A stretch of DNA of 64,000 bases from Nitrosomonas halophila. Its GTDB lineage: Bacteria; Pseudomonadota; Gammaproteobacteria; Burkholderiales; Nitrosomonadaceae. A program made the position numbers and the translations under genes. The notes under the pieces are model-generated. The model was given only the letters and a program-made list of their open reading frames with translations, ran no database searches and was not told the DNA's origin. Each line of letters opens with the position of its first letter. Positions within the stretch are counted from its first letter, which is position 1. Positions 1-10,104 of the stretch are shown here, one piece after another. Location: the NCBI RefSeq assembly GCF_900107165.1, contig NZ_FNOY01000007.1, positions 27,185-91,184 of the forward strand, written 5' to 3'.

Positions 1-359
1 GCCTGGGAGAGATTTGGAACATGGTTGCACGAACCGCCTATACGCAACTGCATTACTCCTTACCCTTGCTGCTACTATGTAGCATGATCATGACAAGCAT
101 GTTTTGGTTTGCGCCCATGTCCGTCATACTTTCATCAGATACACTCTTCCTCGTCACGGGAATACTGGCTTGGCTGGCCATGTCGGTCGTTTATATACCG
201 ACGCTCAGGTTCTACCGCTGTTCATTACTCTGGGTATTGACCCTGCCCGTAATCGGCACGCTCTATCTGATGATGACATGGACCTCAGCGATTCGCTACT
301 GGCAGGGCCAACGTGCCCAATGGAAAGATCGAAACTATGAGACTCCCAACAATGTTTAA
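1..359 (+). CDS. hpnB: HpnB-type hopene-associated glycosyltransferase, C-terminal end (cut by window edge)
   Basis: The frame is open from base 3 and ends at 359, so only the last 118 residues are present. The peptide EIWNMVARTAYTQLHYS is followed by about three hydrophobic segments and the closing stretch MTWTSAIRYWQGQ, which I recognise as the tail of the hopene-associated glycosyltransferase HpnB, an inner-membrane family-2 glycosyltransferase. The catalytic domain lies upstream of the window. The next two genes, hpnM and hpnN, belong to the same hopanoid locus and follow on the same strand, which supports the call. The annotated-looking ATG at 21 is internal, not a real start. Confidence 0.8.
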   Translation, partial: LGEIWNMVARTAYTQLHYSLPLLLLCSMIMTSMFWFAPMSVILSSDTLFLVTGILAWLAMSVVYIPTLRFYRCSLLWVLTLPVIGTLYLMMTWTSAIRYWQGQRAQWKDRNYETPNNV

Positions 360-966
360 AAAAGCGCTTAGTTTTCTGTTAATTGCGACCATGCTGACAA
401 CGGTGACTGCCACCTGGGCAGAGCAACCGCACCAGCAGGATCCCGAACAAGTGATCACCATACTTCAAGAGACGCTCATTCAAGCCATGCAGCAAGGGCA
501 GCAAATCGGCTACGCCGGGCGTCTGAAGCTACTGGCGCCCGTTATCGAACAATCGCATGATCTCGCAACGATCATCCGCACCGCACTGGGCGCGCATTGG
601 GCCGGACTGAGCACCGAGCAGCGGCAAGCCATCATCAAAACGTTCTCGGAACATAGCATCGCCACTTATGCGGACAGATTCGATCAGCACGACGGTGAGC
701 ACTTTACCATCATCGAACAACGACAGCTTCCACGCGAACGAATACTGGTTCGCAGCCAGCTCGTTCAGGCTGATCGCACGACCATCACCTTCGATTACGT
801 GCTGCATTATGTCGGCAATCAATGGCGCATTATCAATATCGTAGTCGATGGCGTCAGCGACCTGGCATTAAAGCGCGCCGAATACAACGCCGTCCTGCAG
901 AAGGATAATATTGAAACCTTGATTGGCATCCTGGAAGATAAAACCGCTCAACTGGGCCGGAATTGA
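337..966 (+). CDS. hpnM: HpnM, MlaC/Ttg2D-type periplasmic lipid-binding protein of the hopanoid locus
   Basis: A 209-residue exported protein. I choose the ATG at 337 because GGAAAG sits about ten bases upstream; a GTG at 313 in frame would put extra polar residues before the signal peptide. The start overlaps the end of hpnB by 23 bases, so the two are probably translated together. Residues 1-28 form a signal peptide ending near TATWA. The rest matches the MlaC/toluene-tolerance fold (helical, with GRLKLLAPVIEQSHD early and a beta-rich half containing FDYVLHYVGNQWRIINIVVDGVS). Family members carry lipids across the periplasm; in hopanoid clusters HpnM works with the RND protein HpnN encoded next. 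Confidence 0.85.
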   Translation: MRLPTMFKKALSFLLIATMLTTVTATWAEQPHQQDPEQVITILQETLIQAMQQGQQIGYAGRLKLLAPVIEQSHDLATIIRTALGAHWAGLSTEQRQAIIKTFSEHSIATYADRFDQHDGEHFTIIEQRQLPRERILVRSQLVQADRTTITFDYVLHYVGNQWRIINIVVDGVSDLALKRAEYNAVLQKDNIETLIGILEDKTAQLGRN

Positions 967-1079
967 CCATCACCAGCATCAATCGAAAACGCAACTATAT
1001 AAAAAATGACAATTTATCATCTTTATAACCATATGTTATCTATATAGAATCGCGATCAACCCAGAATTCCAGGTTCAAT

Positions 1080-3746
1080 ATGCCCAACCCATACAGCACC
1101 AGCCAACGACTTTTTCTTGGCTGGATCGAATTTTCATATCGTCATGCCGCCTGGATCCTGTTGACTTTACTGCTGCTGGCAGTCATTGCAACGGGCTACA
1201 CTGCACGCAATCTGGGTATTTATACCGACACGGCAGATATGCTTTCCGAGGATTTGCCATTCCGCGTCAATCTCGCGCGCTTTAATGAGTCCTTCCCTCA
1301 ATACGATGAGACACTATTATTGGTACTGGATGCGCCCACACCTGAGCAAGCGCACCAGGCCGCCACACGGCTGACTGCTTTTTTGCAGGCTGCTCCCGCT
1401 AGCAGCGGAGAAATATACCACCTCAGCGGTGAAGAATTTTTCCAAATCAATGGCCTGCTCTACAATGACCCCGACGAACTGGCGCAACTGGCTGATCGGC
1501 TGTCCGCCGCCCAGCCACTGATCGCCAGAATCTCGCGTGATCCGACACTCCATGCTTTTCTCGAGGTGCTGAATGAGGCAATCGAAGCATTGCGCACAGG
1601 CAGGGAACTGGAACTGGCCGCCATTCTGCGAGATGTCGCCACCACACTCAAGGCCAATGAAAGCGGAACAAGGCATCCATTATCCTGGCAGGCATTGTTT
1701 CAGGAAGATGACAGAAAAACCAGCTATCGCGAATTCATCACTCTGAAACCGGAATTAGATTTTGAGCAACTTTTTCCAGCTGAGCAGATCATCTCCACCA
1801 TCCGTGACGCCGTGCGCGAGCTCGACTTGGAGGGCCAATACGCAACCCAATTGCGCATCACGGGAGAAGTCGCCTTATCACACGAGGAGCTCAACAGCGC
1901 CATGCTCGGCGCGCAGGATGCTGGCGTCATCGCTCTGATCTGTGTTGCAGTCATACTGTTCGTCGCGCTGCGCTCGATCGGATCCGTGATCACGGTACTC
2001 GTCAGTCTGATGCTGGGGCTGATGCTGACCGCAGCTTTTGCCACCGTGGCTGTCGGTCATCTCAACCTGATCTCGATTGCATTTGCCGTACTCTATATCG
2101 GGTTGGGCGTAGATTACGCGATTCATCTGCTGCTGCGCTATGCTGAATTGGCGAAAGACCACCGTCCCGGCACCGAAATTCTGTTGATCGCAGGACGCGA
2201 CACGGGGCGATCATTGATCATTTGCGCCCTCACCACGGCGATTGGCTTCTATGCCTTTACCCCCACGGACTATAGCGGCATCGCCGAACTCGGTGTAATT
2301 TCCGGCACAGGCATGCTCATCAGCCTGGTTGTTACCCTGACCGCCGTCCCCGCACTGCAACGCTTCCTGCCGGTCAAGGCAGAAGCGCTTCACAAAAGAA
2401 CTATCACATCATGGCTGGCGACACACTGGCTACGCAAACCCAGAGCCGTTTTACTGGTTACCCTGCTAACTGCCCTGGCCTCGGCGACAACACTGCCCTA
2501 TGTGCAGTTTGATCACAACCTGCTGAATATGCAAAATCCGCAAGGAGAAGCCGTTCGCACCTTCCGTGAATTGCTGGCCGATAAGGATCACACACCTTGG
2601 TTTGGAGCGATTCCGGCACACAGCCTCCAGAAAGCAGAACAATTAACCCGGGAACTGGCCCAGCTGCCCGAAGTCAACAAAGTGATTAGCATCTCGGATT
2701 TCGTGCCCACGCAGCAAACCGAGAAACTTGCTCTGATCGATGATATTGCCTTAACTCTAGGGCCGGATTTTTTTGCAGAAATACCGCAGCGGGCGAATGC
2801 CCATCCCATCGAACAACAGCAGGCGATACTGGAGACGTTACAACAATCCCTGGAACGTTTTGTGGCAGAAAGGCCGGAACACCCCACCTCATCAGCTGCA
2901 TATGAACTCAGCACCACCATCGGCGCATTGCGCTCGCGTCTGGCTGCACTGAATCCGCCTCAATCCATGGCATTGCTGGAAGCAATCAATCAGGATTTGC
3001 TGGGATTGCTGCCCGATTCGCTTGAACGCCTACAAAAAGCACTGACTGCCGAGGCAGTTGATATCCAAACACTTCCAGAGTCCCTGCGCGTGCGCTGGCA
3101 GAGCGCAACCGGTGACTATCTTGTCCTGGCCTACCCCGCCAGCAATATTGACGATAACGAAGCATTGCGAAGATTTGTGCGCACGGTACAACAGCATGCG
3201 CCGCAGCTCAGCGGCACCCCTGCGATCATTCTTGAAGCCGGCGATGCGGTCGTGAACGCTTTCATACAGGCCTTCGCGCTGGCACTGATTGGCGCTGTAC
3301 TCACATTGCTCTGGCTGCTCCGGAGCGTGGCTTCAACCGTGTTGGTTCTGATCCCGCTGCTACTGGCCGCCTTGTTCACCGTTACGGCAACTGTTGTATT
3401 CCACATTCCGTTCAACTTTGCCAACATCATTGCCCTGCCATTATTACTGGGAATCGGCATCGACAGCAGCATACACATGGTGACCCGTAGCCGCCACCAT
3501 CGCCTGACTGGCCACGGTCTCTTGCACACCAGCACGGCACGTGCAATTTTCTACAGCGCCATGTCGACAATGGCAGGCTTTGGCAGCCTGAGTTTCTCCA
3601 CTCATCTGGGAACCGCCAGCATGGGATTGCTGCTTGCCATAGGCGTATTTTTCATCCTGGTCTGTGTATTCCTGGTTCTGCCCAATCTGCTGCAAGTACT
3701 GGACAGGACATCCATGACAATCAACAAACGTGAATCAGGCGCTTGA
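1080..3746 (+). CDS. hpnN: HpnN, hopanoid-associated RND/MMPL transporter
   Basis: An 888-residue inner-membrane protein of the RND superfamily (MMPL type). One membrane segment lies at residues 20-42, then a large periplasmic loop, a block of helices near 275-430 with GLGVDYAIHLLLRY, a second periplasmic loop, and a second helical block near 715-875 with GIGIDSSIHMVTR. The repeated [GL]G[IV]D motifs are the family's proton-relay region. HpnN homologues move hopanoids to the outer membrane. It lies 113 bases after hpnM in the same direction. Length and the twofold architecture agree with the family. Confidence 0.88.
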   Translation: MPNPYSTSQRLFLGWIEFSYRHAAWILLTLLLLAVIATGYTARNLGIYTDTADMLSEDLPFRVNLARFNESFPQYDETLLLVLDAPTPEQAHQAATRLTAFLQAAPASSGEIYHLSGEEFFQINGLLYNDPDELAQLADRLSAAQPLIARISRDPTLHAFLEVLNEAIEALRTGRELELAAILRDVATTLKANESGTRHPLSWQALFQEDDRKTSYREFITLKPELDFEQLFPAEQIISTIRDAVRELDLEGQYATQLRITGEVALSHEELNSAMLGAQDAGVIALICVAVILFVALRSIGSVITVLVSLMLGLMLTAAFATVAVGHLNLISIAFAVLYIGLGVDYAIHLLLRYAELAKDHRPGTEILLIAGRDTGRSLIICALTTAIGFYAFTPTDYSGIAELGVISGTGMLISLVVTLTAVPALQRFLPVKAEALHKRTITSWLATHWLRKPRAVLLVTLLTALASATTLPYVQFDHNLLNMQNPQGEAVRTFRELLADKDHTPWFGAIPAHSLQKAEQLTRELAQLPEVNKVISISDFVPTQQTEKLALIDDIALTLGPDFFAEIPQRANAHPIEQQQAILETLQQSLERFVAERPEHPTSSAAYELSTTIGALRSRLAALNPPQSMALLEAINQDLLGLLPDSLERLQKALTAEAVDIQTLPESLRVRWQSATGDYLVLAYPASNIDDNEALRRFVRTVQQHAPQLSGTPAIILEAGDAVVNAFIQAFALALIGAVLTLLWLLRSVASTVLVLIPLLLAALFTVTATVVFHIPFNFANIIALPLLLGIGIDSSIHMVTRSRHHRLTGHGLLHTSTARAIFYSAMSTMAGFGSLSFSTHLGTASMGLLLAIGVFFILVCVFLVLPNLLQVLDRTSMTINKRESGA

Positions 3747-3996
3747 TGCTAAAATGGCTCGCTGTCAGTCTATGTACAACCGAGTAACATGCCGCTCCCC
3801 GGTCTCATAGCCAAGGCTTCACATGTGGGTGATGAAACATGGAGGCTGATTCTAATCCCTGGAAAAATACATTACGCAAAATTCTCTGACCGGCCGATCA
3901 TGACTATTCTTTACGTGGTTATTGCATCATTTCCCTAGTAAAAAACCTTCATTCGCGGCCTGATTAACATTATTTCACCATTACCGAAGTCTATAC

Positions 3997-6555
3997 ATGG
4001 ATCAATTCGCAAAGGAAACCCTGCCCATCAGCCTTGAAGAGGAGATGCGGCGTTCTTATCTCGACTATGCAATGAGTGTCATCGTGGGCAGGGCCCTGCC
4101 CGATGTACGTGATGGACTAAAACCTGTTCACCGCCGCGTACTTTACGCCATGCATGAATTATCCAATGATTGGAACCGGCCCTACAAAAAATCCGCTCGT
4201 ATCGTGGGTGACGTGATCGGTAAATACCATCCACATGGCGATACCGCTGTCTACGACACCATCGTGCGCATGGCCCAGCATTTCTCTTTACGCTATATGC
4301 TGGTTGACGGCCAGGGCAATTTTGGTTCGATTGATGGCGACAATGCAGCCGCCATGCGTTACACTGAAATCAGGATGTCGCGTATTGCGCATGAGTTATT
4401 GGCTGATCTTGACAAGCACACAGTCGATTTCGGGCCGAACTATGATGGCTCGGAACAAGAGCCGCTCATTCTACCGGCCAAAATACCCAATTTATTGATC
4501 AATGGGTCATCGGGTATTGCAGTGGGAATGGCCACCAATATTCCGCCGCACAACCTGAACGAAGTCATTGATGCCTGCCTGCTGCTGCTCACAAATCCCG
4601 AAGCCGATATCAGCGAATTGATGACCTACATTCAAGCGCCTGACTTTCCGACAGCCGGCATCATCTATGGCACGGCCGGGATAAAAAACGGTTATCAGAC
4701 CGGGAGAGGACGCGTGGTGATGCGGGCCCGCACACACTTTGAGGACATCGATAAAGGTCACCGTCAGAGTATTATCATTGATGAGTTACCTTACCAGGTT
4801 AACAAAGCCAATTTATTGATCCGTATCGGCGAATTGGTCCGCGACAAGAGAATCGAAGGTATTTCTGATTTGCGCGATGAATCGGACAAATCCGGCATGC
4901 GTGTCGTCATCGAGCTCAAGCGAGGGGAATTACCTGAGGTCATCCTGAATAATCTGTACAAAGAAACACAGATGCAGGATACATTCGGCATGAATATGGT
5001 CGCCCTGGTCGATGGACAGCCGCGCTTGCTCAATCTCAAGCAAATGCTGGATTGCTTCTTGCGCCATCGGCGCGAGGTCGTCACACGGCGAACACTTTTC
5101 GAGCTCAAGAAAGCACGGGAGCGGGGCCATTTATTGGAAGGCCTGGCCGTCGCACTATCGAATGTGGACGAGATCATCGCCTTGATCAAGGCAGCACCCA
5201 ATCCACCCGAAGCCAAGAAAGCCCTGATGGCCAGACCATGGCGTTCACAATTGGTTGAGGAAATGCTGCGACGTGCCACCATGGATGCCGCCACTTTCCG
5301 CCCCGATACACTGGCAGATGGGTTCGGCCTGTCGGATCACGGTTACCGTTTGTCGGACGCGCAGGCTCAAGCCATTCTCGACCTCAGGCTGCAACGCTTG
5401 ACCGGTCTCGAGCAAGAAAAAATCGTCACAGAATACCGGGAGATCATCGACAAGATCGTCGATCTCATGGACATTTTGGCAAACCCGGAACGCATCACGA
5501 CCATCATCAGTGAAGAGCTCACGGCTATCAAGCAACAATTCGGCGACCCCCGGCGCAGCGAAGTCGTGATCGATACCCAGGAACTGAATACCGAGGATTT
5601 GATCACCCCGGCCGACATGGTGGTCACTTTATCGCATGCCGGTTATATCAAATCCCAGTTACTGGATGATTATCGTGCACAAAAGCGCGGTGGCCGTGGC
5701 AAACTGGCCATCACCACCCGAGAAGATGATTTCATCGACAATTTATTCATCGCCAACACGCATGATTACATTCTGTGCTTTTCCAGTCTGGGACGCATCT
5801 ATTGGATCAAGGTATACAATGTCCCGCAAGGGAGTCGCTCCGCGCGCGGCAAACCGATCAACAATCTGGTTCCCTTGGAACACAATGAAAAAATCAATGC
5901 TGTCTTGCCGGTTAAATCCTTTGACGACACCCGCTATGTGTTTATGGCAACAGCCTATGGCACCGTTAAAAAAACACCGCTCTCCGAGTTTTCACGGCCG
6001 CGCGCCAGTGGCATCATCGCCATCGGCCTGGATGAGGGGGACTACTTGATTGGTGTTGCCCTGACCGAAGGGAAACACGATGTCATGCTTTTCTCCGATG
6101 CCGGCAAAGCCATGCGTTTCGATGAAAATGATGTCCGTCCTGTAGGACGCAGTGCACGAGGTGTACGCGGCATGAAACTTGGAGCAGGCCAGCAAGTAAT
6201 TTCCCTGCTGGTAGCTGATAACGAAAACTTGACGGTACTCACTGCCACCGAAAATGGTTACGGCAAGCGCACACCTATCAGCGAATACACCCGACACAGC
6301 CGCGGTACTCAAGGTATGATTGCAATTAATACCAATATTCGTAATGGAAAAGTTGTCGCGGCGCAACTCGTCGAGCCCAATGATGAAATTATGTTGATTA
6401 CAACTGGTGGCATCATGATTCGTACCCGTGTCAGCGAAATTCGCGAGATGGGCCGGGCCACGCAAGGTGTCACCCTGATCAATCTGGATGTAGGTGAGAA
6501 ACTTGCCGGATTGGAAAGAATCGTTGAAACTGACGAAAATTCACCGAGCATATAA
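3997..6555 (+). CDS. gyrA: DNA gyrase subunit A
   Basis: An 852-residue type II topoisomerase subunit that breaks and rejoins DNA during negative supercoiling, in complex with GyrB. The catalytic tyrosine is Tyr122 in [12 protein letters not shown]. The quinolone-determining region reads [10 protein letters not shown], so residue 83 is threonine where Escherichia coli has serine, while Asp87 is kept. The C-terminal domain begins with the GyrA box variant QKRGGRG and contains six beta-pinwheel blades. A 250-base gap separates it from hpnN, so it probably has its own promoter, although I see no clear consensus. serC begins four bases after its stop, suggesting that transcription continues into the serine and aromatic genes. 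Confidence 0.97.
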   Translation: MDQFAKETLPISLEEEMRRSYLDYAMSVIVGRALPDVRDGLKPVHRRVLYAMHELSNDWNRPYKKSARIVGDVIGKYHPHGDTAVYDTIVRMAQHFSLRYMLVDGQGNFGSIDGDNAAAMRYTEIRMSRIAHELLADLDKHTVDFGPNYDGSEQEPLILPAKIPNLLINGSSGIAVGMATNIPPHNLNEVIDACLLLLTNPEADISELMTYIQAPDFPTAGIIYGTAGIKNGYQTGRGRVVMRARTHFEDIDKGHRQSIIIDELPYQVNKANLLIRIGELVRDKRIEGISDLRDESDKSGMRVVIELKRGELPEVILNNLYKETQMQDTFGMNMVALVDGQPRLLNLKQMLDCFLRHRREVVTRRTLFELKKARERGHLLEGLAVALSNVDEIIALIKAAPNPPEAKKALMARPWRSQLVEEMLRRATMDAATFRPDTLADGFGLSDHGYRLSDAQAQAILDLRLQRLTGLEQEKIVTEYREIIDKIVDLMDILANPERITTIISEELTAIKQQFGDPRRSEVVIDTQELNTEDLITPADMVVTLSHAGYIKSQLLDDYRAQKRGGRGKLAITTREDDFIDNLFIANTHDYILCFSSLGRIYWIKVYNVPQGSRSARGKPINNLVPLEHNEKINAVLPVKSFDDTRYVFMATAYGTVKKTPLSEFSRPRASGIIAIGLDEGDYLIGVALTEGKHDVMLFSDAGKAMRFDENDVRPVGRSARGVRGMKLGAGQQVISLLVADNENLTVLTATENGYGKRTPISEYTRHSRGTQGMIAINTNIRNGKVVAAQLVEPNDEIMLITTGGIMIRTRVSEIREMGRATQGVTLINLDVGEKLAGLERIVETDENSPSI

Positions 6556-6559
6556 CGTC

Positions 6560-7666
6560 ATGAATAAAGTCTACAATTTTAGCGCAGGACCAGCCGTTCT
6601 GCCGGAGGAAGTTCTCCGGCAGGCTCGTGACGAAATGCTGGATTGGCATGGCAGCGGCATGTCAGTCATGGAAATGAGCCATCGTGGCAAAGAGTTCATG
6701 GCTATAGCAGAGAAAGCTGAACATGATTTACGTGCCTTGGCGGATATCCCCGCAGACTATAAAGTGCTTTTTCTTCAGGGCGGGGCATCCAGTCAATTTG
6801 CCATGGTGCCGATGAATCTTCTGGGCGGGCACCATTGTGCCGACTACATCAATACTGGCCAGTGGTCACAAAAAGCCATCGCCGAGGCCAGACGCTACAG
6901 TACCGTTCATATTGCGGCCTCATCAGAGCCAGATGGATTCAATTCCATACCGCTGCTCGATCAATGGAAGATCACACCTGACACGGCTTATCTTCATTAC
7001 ACCCCCAACGAAACCATCGGTGGCGTCGAGTTTCACTGGACCCCTGATCCATCCGCTGTGAGCGGTGGGAACAGAGATATTCCGTTGGTGGCGGACATGT
7101 CGTCCAATTTTCTTTCCCGGCCACTTGATATTCGCAAATTTGGACTCATTTATGCCGGTGCACAAAAAAATGTCGGCCCTGCTGGGCTGGTCATCGTCAT
7201 CATTCGGGAGGATCTGCTGAACCTTCCCCCGCTTGATGGCACGCCCACCATGTATCGTTACAAAACACACGCCGAGCATGCCTCCATGTATAACACACCA
7301 CCCACTTACGCCATATATATCATGGGACTGGTCATGGAGTGGCTGCAAAAGCAAGGTGGGCTGGCAGCGATGGAACAACGCAATATAGCCAAGGCCAACC
7401 TGATTTATGAGCGTATCGACAACAGCGACTTTTATCGCTGCCCAGTCACCAAAACCGACCGGTCGCGCATGAACGTTCCCTTCACCTTGCATGACGCCCG
7501 CCTGGACGAAGTTTTTTTACAGCAAGCCAAGGCCCGCGGTTTGATACAACTGAAAGGCCATCGTTCTGTTGGCGGCATGCGTGCATCAGTCTACAACGCC
7601 ATGCCGCTGGAAGGTGTGCTGGCTTTGACAACATTCATGCAAGAATTCGAGCAAACCCATGCCTGA
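6560..7666 (+). CDS. serC: Phosphoserine aminotransferase
   Basis: A 368-residue PLP enzyme that converts 3-phosphohydroxypyruvate and glutamate to phosphoserine (and takes part in pyridoxine synthesis). The ATG at 6560 gives MNKVYNFSAGPAVLPEEVL, the standard amino terminus; an upstream in-frame start at 6494 would overlap gyrA and adds unrelated residues. The PLP-binding lysine lies in IYAGAQKNVGPAGL, and the phosphate-binding GGASSQFAMVP is intact. The gene starts 4 bases after gyrA and its end overlaps the serA start by 8 bases, so translation is likely coupled with serA, whose product makes its substrate. Confidence 0.96.
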   Translation: MNKVYNFSAGPAVLPEEVLRQARDEMLDWHGSGMSVMEMSHRGKEFMAIAEKAEHDLRALADIPADYKVLFLQGGASSQFAMVPMNLLGGHHCADYINTGQWSQKAIAEARRYSTVHIAASSEPDGFNSIPLLDQWKITPDTAYLHYTPNETIGGVEFHWTPDPSAVSGGNRDIPLVADMSSNFLSRPLDIRKFGLIYAGAQKNVGPAGLVIVIIREDLLNLPPLDGTPTMYRYKTHAEHASMYNTPPTYAIYIMGLVMEWLQKQGGLAAMEQRNIAKANLIYERIDNSDFYRCPVTKTDRSRMNVPFTLHDARLDEVFLQQAKARGLIQLKGHRSVGGMRASVYNAMPLEGVLALTTFMQEFEQTHA

Positions 7667-8870
7667 CATGACACGCCAGATTTTCAAGGTTCTCACCCTC
7701 AACGCGATCGCTGCAGTGGGACTCAAGCGCCTCCCTCCGGAGCTTTTCCAAATCGGCCAGGACATGACCGATCCGGATGTGGTATTGGTGCGTTCTCATA
7801 ACATGCATGACATGCACATTCCCGAGAGCGTCATCGCAATCGGGCGCGCAGGTGCGGGCACCAACAATATTCCGGTCAACCGGATGAATGCACGCGGCGT
7901 CCCAGTCTTCAACACGCCTGGTGCCAATGCCAATGCCGTCAAAGAACTCGTGCTGGCCGGCATGCTGATGGCGTCACGCAACCTGATTCCTGCCCTGCGC
8001 TTCGTCGACAACCTGGAAGGCGATGATCAAACCCTGCACGAACAAGTTGAAGCCGGCAAGAAGCAGTTTTCCGGCATGGAACTGCCTGGCCGGACGCTGG
8101 GCATCGTGGGCCTGGGCAAAATCGGCCGGTTGTTGGCAGATGCCACGCTCAAGCTCGGCATGAAAGTACTGGGTTACGATCCCAAGATCACGGTCGAGTC
8201 TGCATGGAGCCTCTCGGCAGAAGTGCAAAAAGCGCATCAAATCGAAGATCTGGTCCGCCGCAGCCACTTCATTTCGCTACATGTCCCGCTCAACGACTCT
8301 ACCCGCCATCTGATCGATCACGACCTGGTGGCATGTATGCAGAAAAATACTATTTTGCTCAATTTCTCCCGCGACGCCATCGTTGACGAGGATGCCATAC
8401 TCATGGGCATCGAAAATGGGACCATCAAGTATTATGTCTGCGACTTCCCGAGCCGGAAATTACAACATCAACCAGCAGTCATTACGCTTCCCCATCTCGG
8501 TGCCTCGACCCAGGAAGCAGAAGAGAACTGCGCCATGATGATCGCTGACCAGATCATCGACTATGTGCAAAACGGCAATATCCTGCATACCGTTAATTTC
8601 CCGGATGTCACAATGGAGCGGGAATCCCCTTTCCGAATTGCCGTCGCCAACGCCAATGTTCCCAATCTGCTCGGACAAATCTCAACCTGCATGGCAAATG
8701 CCGGCTTGAATATTCATAACATGGTCAACAAATCGCGGGGAGAAATGGCCTATACCCTGGTTGATACTGACAACCCCGTCCCGGCGGAAACCATTACGGC
8801 CATTGCCGGGATCAGCGGTGTTCTTATGGTGCGTTATTTACCCGAACCCTCATTCAAAGCAAATTTATGA
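7659..8870 (+). CDS. serA: D-3-phosphoglycerate dehydrogenase
   Basis: A 403-residue NAD-dependent dehydrogenase that opens serine synthesis by oxidising 3-phosphoglycerate. Visible are the nucleotide-binding motif GIVGLGKIGRLL near residue 150, the active-site arginine in LNFSRDAIVDED, and the catalytic histidine in LPHLGASTQEAEE. Residues from about 328 onward form an ACT domain (IAVANANVPNLLGQISTCM), the site where serine inhibits related enzymes. It is the roughly 400-residue form lacking the extra intervening domain of long SerA proteins. Its start overlaps serC by 8 bases; the next gene, pheA, follows after a 120-base gap. Confidence 0.95.
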   Translation: MPDMTRQIFKVLTLNAIAAVGLKRLPPELFQIGQDMTDPDVVLVRSHNMHDMHIPESVIAIGRAGAGTNNIPVNRMNARGVPVFNTPGANANAVKELVLAGMLMASRNLIPALRFVDNLEGDDQTLHEQVEAGKKQFSGMELPGRTLGIVGLGKIGRLLADATLKLGMKVLGYDPKITVESAWSLSAEVQKAHQIEDLVRRSHFISLHVPLNDSTRHLIDHDLVACMQKNTILLNFSRDAIVDEDAILMGIENGTIKYYVCDFPSRKLQHQPAVITLPHLGASTQEAEENCAMMIADQIIDYVQNGNILHTVNFPDVTMERESPFRIAVANANVPNLLGQISTCMANAGLNIHNMVNKSRGEMAYTLVDTDNPVPAETITAIAGISGVLMVRYLPEPSFKANL

Positions 8871-8990
8871 CCATGACCCCCAAGCCTGGCCAGGTGGTGC
8901 AATAAGCAAACCCGATGAGAGACGTGACAACCACAAATAACGGCTGACTTAAATGTTTTTACCGGTTGACAGACTGTAAATTTATACTCG

Positions 8991-10058
8991 ATGACTGAAC
9001 AATTGACACGATTGCGCGACGAAATCGATGCGATCGATAATGAGCTGCTCCAACTACTCAACACGCGCGCCCGACTGGCTCAAGAAATCGGACGAAAAAA
9101 ATCTGGTACTGCTTATCGCCCGGAGCGCGAATCGCAAATTTTTACGCGCCTGAAACAATTGAATGCTGGGCCACTGAGCCACGAGCGCATCATCCAGCTT
9201 TTCACAGAAATCATTTCAGCCTGCCGCGCACTGGAGGAGCCCTTTACCGTCGCATATCTTGGACCACAAGGGACTTTCTCCGAGGAAGCGGTTACCAAAC
9301 GATTTGGCAGCGCCATTAATACGCTTGCCAGCAGCTCTATTGACGATGTTTTCCGCAAGGTGGAATCCGGAACGGCTCATTACGGCGTGGTACCGGTAGA
9401 AAACTCAACCGAGGGCGCTGTCGGCAGAACCATGGATTTGCTGCTGCAAACACCTTTAAAAATTTGTGGAGAAATCGAACTGTCCGTGCATCAATGCCTG
9501 ATGGCACAACATTCCGAGCTAACCAAGATCAAGAAAATTTACTCGCATCCACAATCATTCGCACAATGCCAGAAATGGCTCAAAGAGAATCTGCCCAACC
9601 TGCATGTCATGGATCGCATCGATGCCGCCAGCAATGCGGATGCAGCTCGTCTGGCCGCGTCTGACCCGCATGCTGCCGCCATAGCCGGCAAAAAAGCGGC
9701 AGAAGTATTTGGACTGACACTGTGCGCCCGCAACATTGAAGACAACCCCAATAATACTACGCGTTTCCTGATTATCGGCACTCAGCATATTGCGCCTTCC
9801 GGCAAGGACAAAACTTCGCTGGCCATGGCAACCAATAATAGGCCGGGCGCGGTTCATGAGCTATTGGCCCCCCTGGCACACCACCGGGTCAGCATGACTC
9901 GCTTGGAATCACGCCCCTCGCGTGCAAATCTGTGGGACTATGTCTTTTTTGTGGATATTGAAGGCCATCAGGAAGATGAGCATATCGCCAAAGCGCTCCA
10001 GGCGTTACGCAACAACGCAACTTTTCTGAAGATACTGGGCTCTTATCCTGCTGCGTGA
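8991..10058 (+). CDS. pheA: Bifunctional chorismate mutase / prephenate dehydratase (P-protein)
   Basis: A 355-residue enzyme that turns chorismate into prephenate and then phenylpyruvate, the phenylalanine branch. Residues 1-85 are the AroQ-type chorismate mutase (LRDEIDAIDNELLQLLNTRA, with the arginine and lysine contacts in GRKK). Residues 90-270 are prephenate dehydratase, with GPQGTFSEEA, VPVENSTEG and the catalytic TRF motif in NNTTRFLII. The tail from about 277 is an ACT domain with the regulatory ESRPSR motif, which in relatives binds phenylalanine. No clear ribosome-binding site precedes the ATG. hisC and tyrA follow on the same strand. Confidence 0.96.
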   Translation: MTEQLTRLRDEIDAIDNELLQLLNTRARLAQEIGRKKSGTAYRPERESQIFTRLKQLNAGPLSHERIIQLFTEIISACRALEEPFTVAYLGPQGTFSEEAVTKRFGSAINTLASSSIDDVFRKVESGTAHYGVVPVENSTEGAVGRTMDLLLQTPLKICGEIELSVHQCLMAQHSELTKIKKIYSHPQSFAQCQKWLKENLPNLHVMDRIDAASNADAARLAASDPHAAAIAGKKAAEVFGLTLCARNIEDNPNNTTRFLIIGTQHIAPSGKDKTSLAMATNNRPGAVHELLAPLAHHRVSMTRLESRPSRANLWDYVFFVDIEGHQEDEHIAKALQALRNNATFLKILGSYPAA

Positions 10059-10104
10059 AATCACCACTTATCCTTCTTAAAAATATTACTGATTCCGAAT
10101 TATT

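Noticed and set aside
8966..8988. TTGACA followed by TATACT before pheA
   Set aside because: The spacing is only 11 bases and the second box touches the start codon, so it cannot be a normal promoter.
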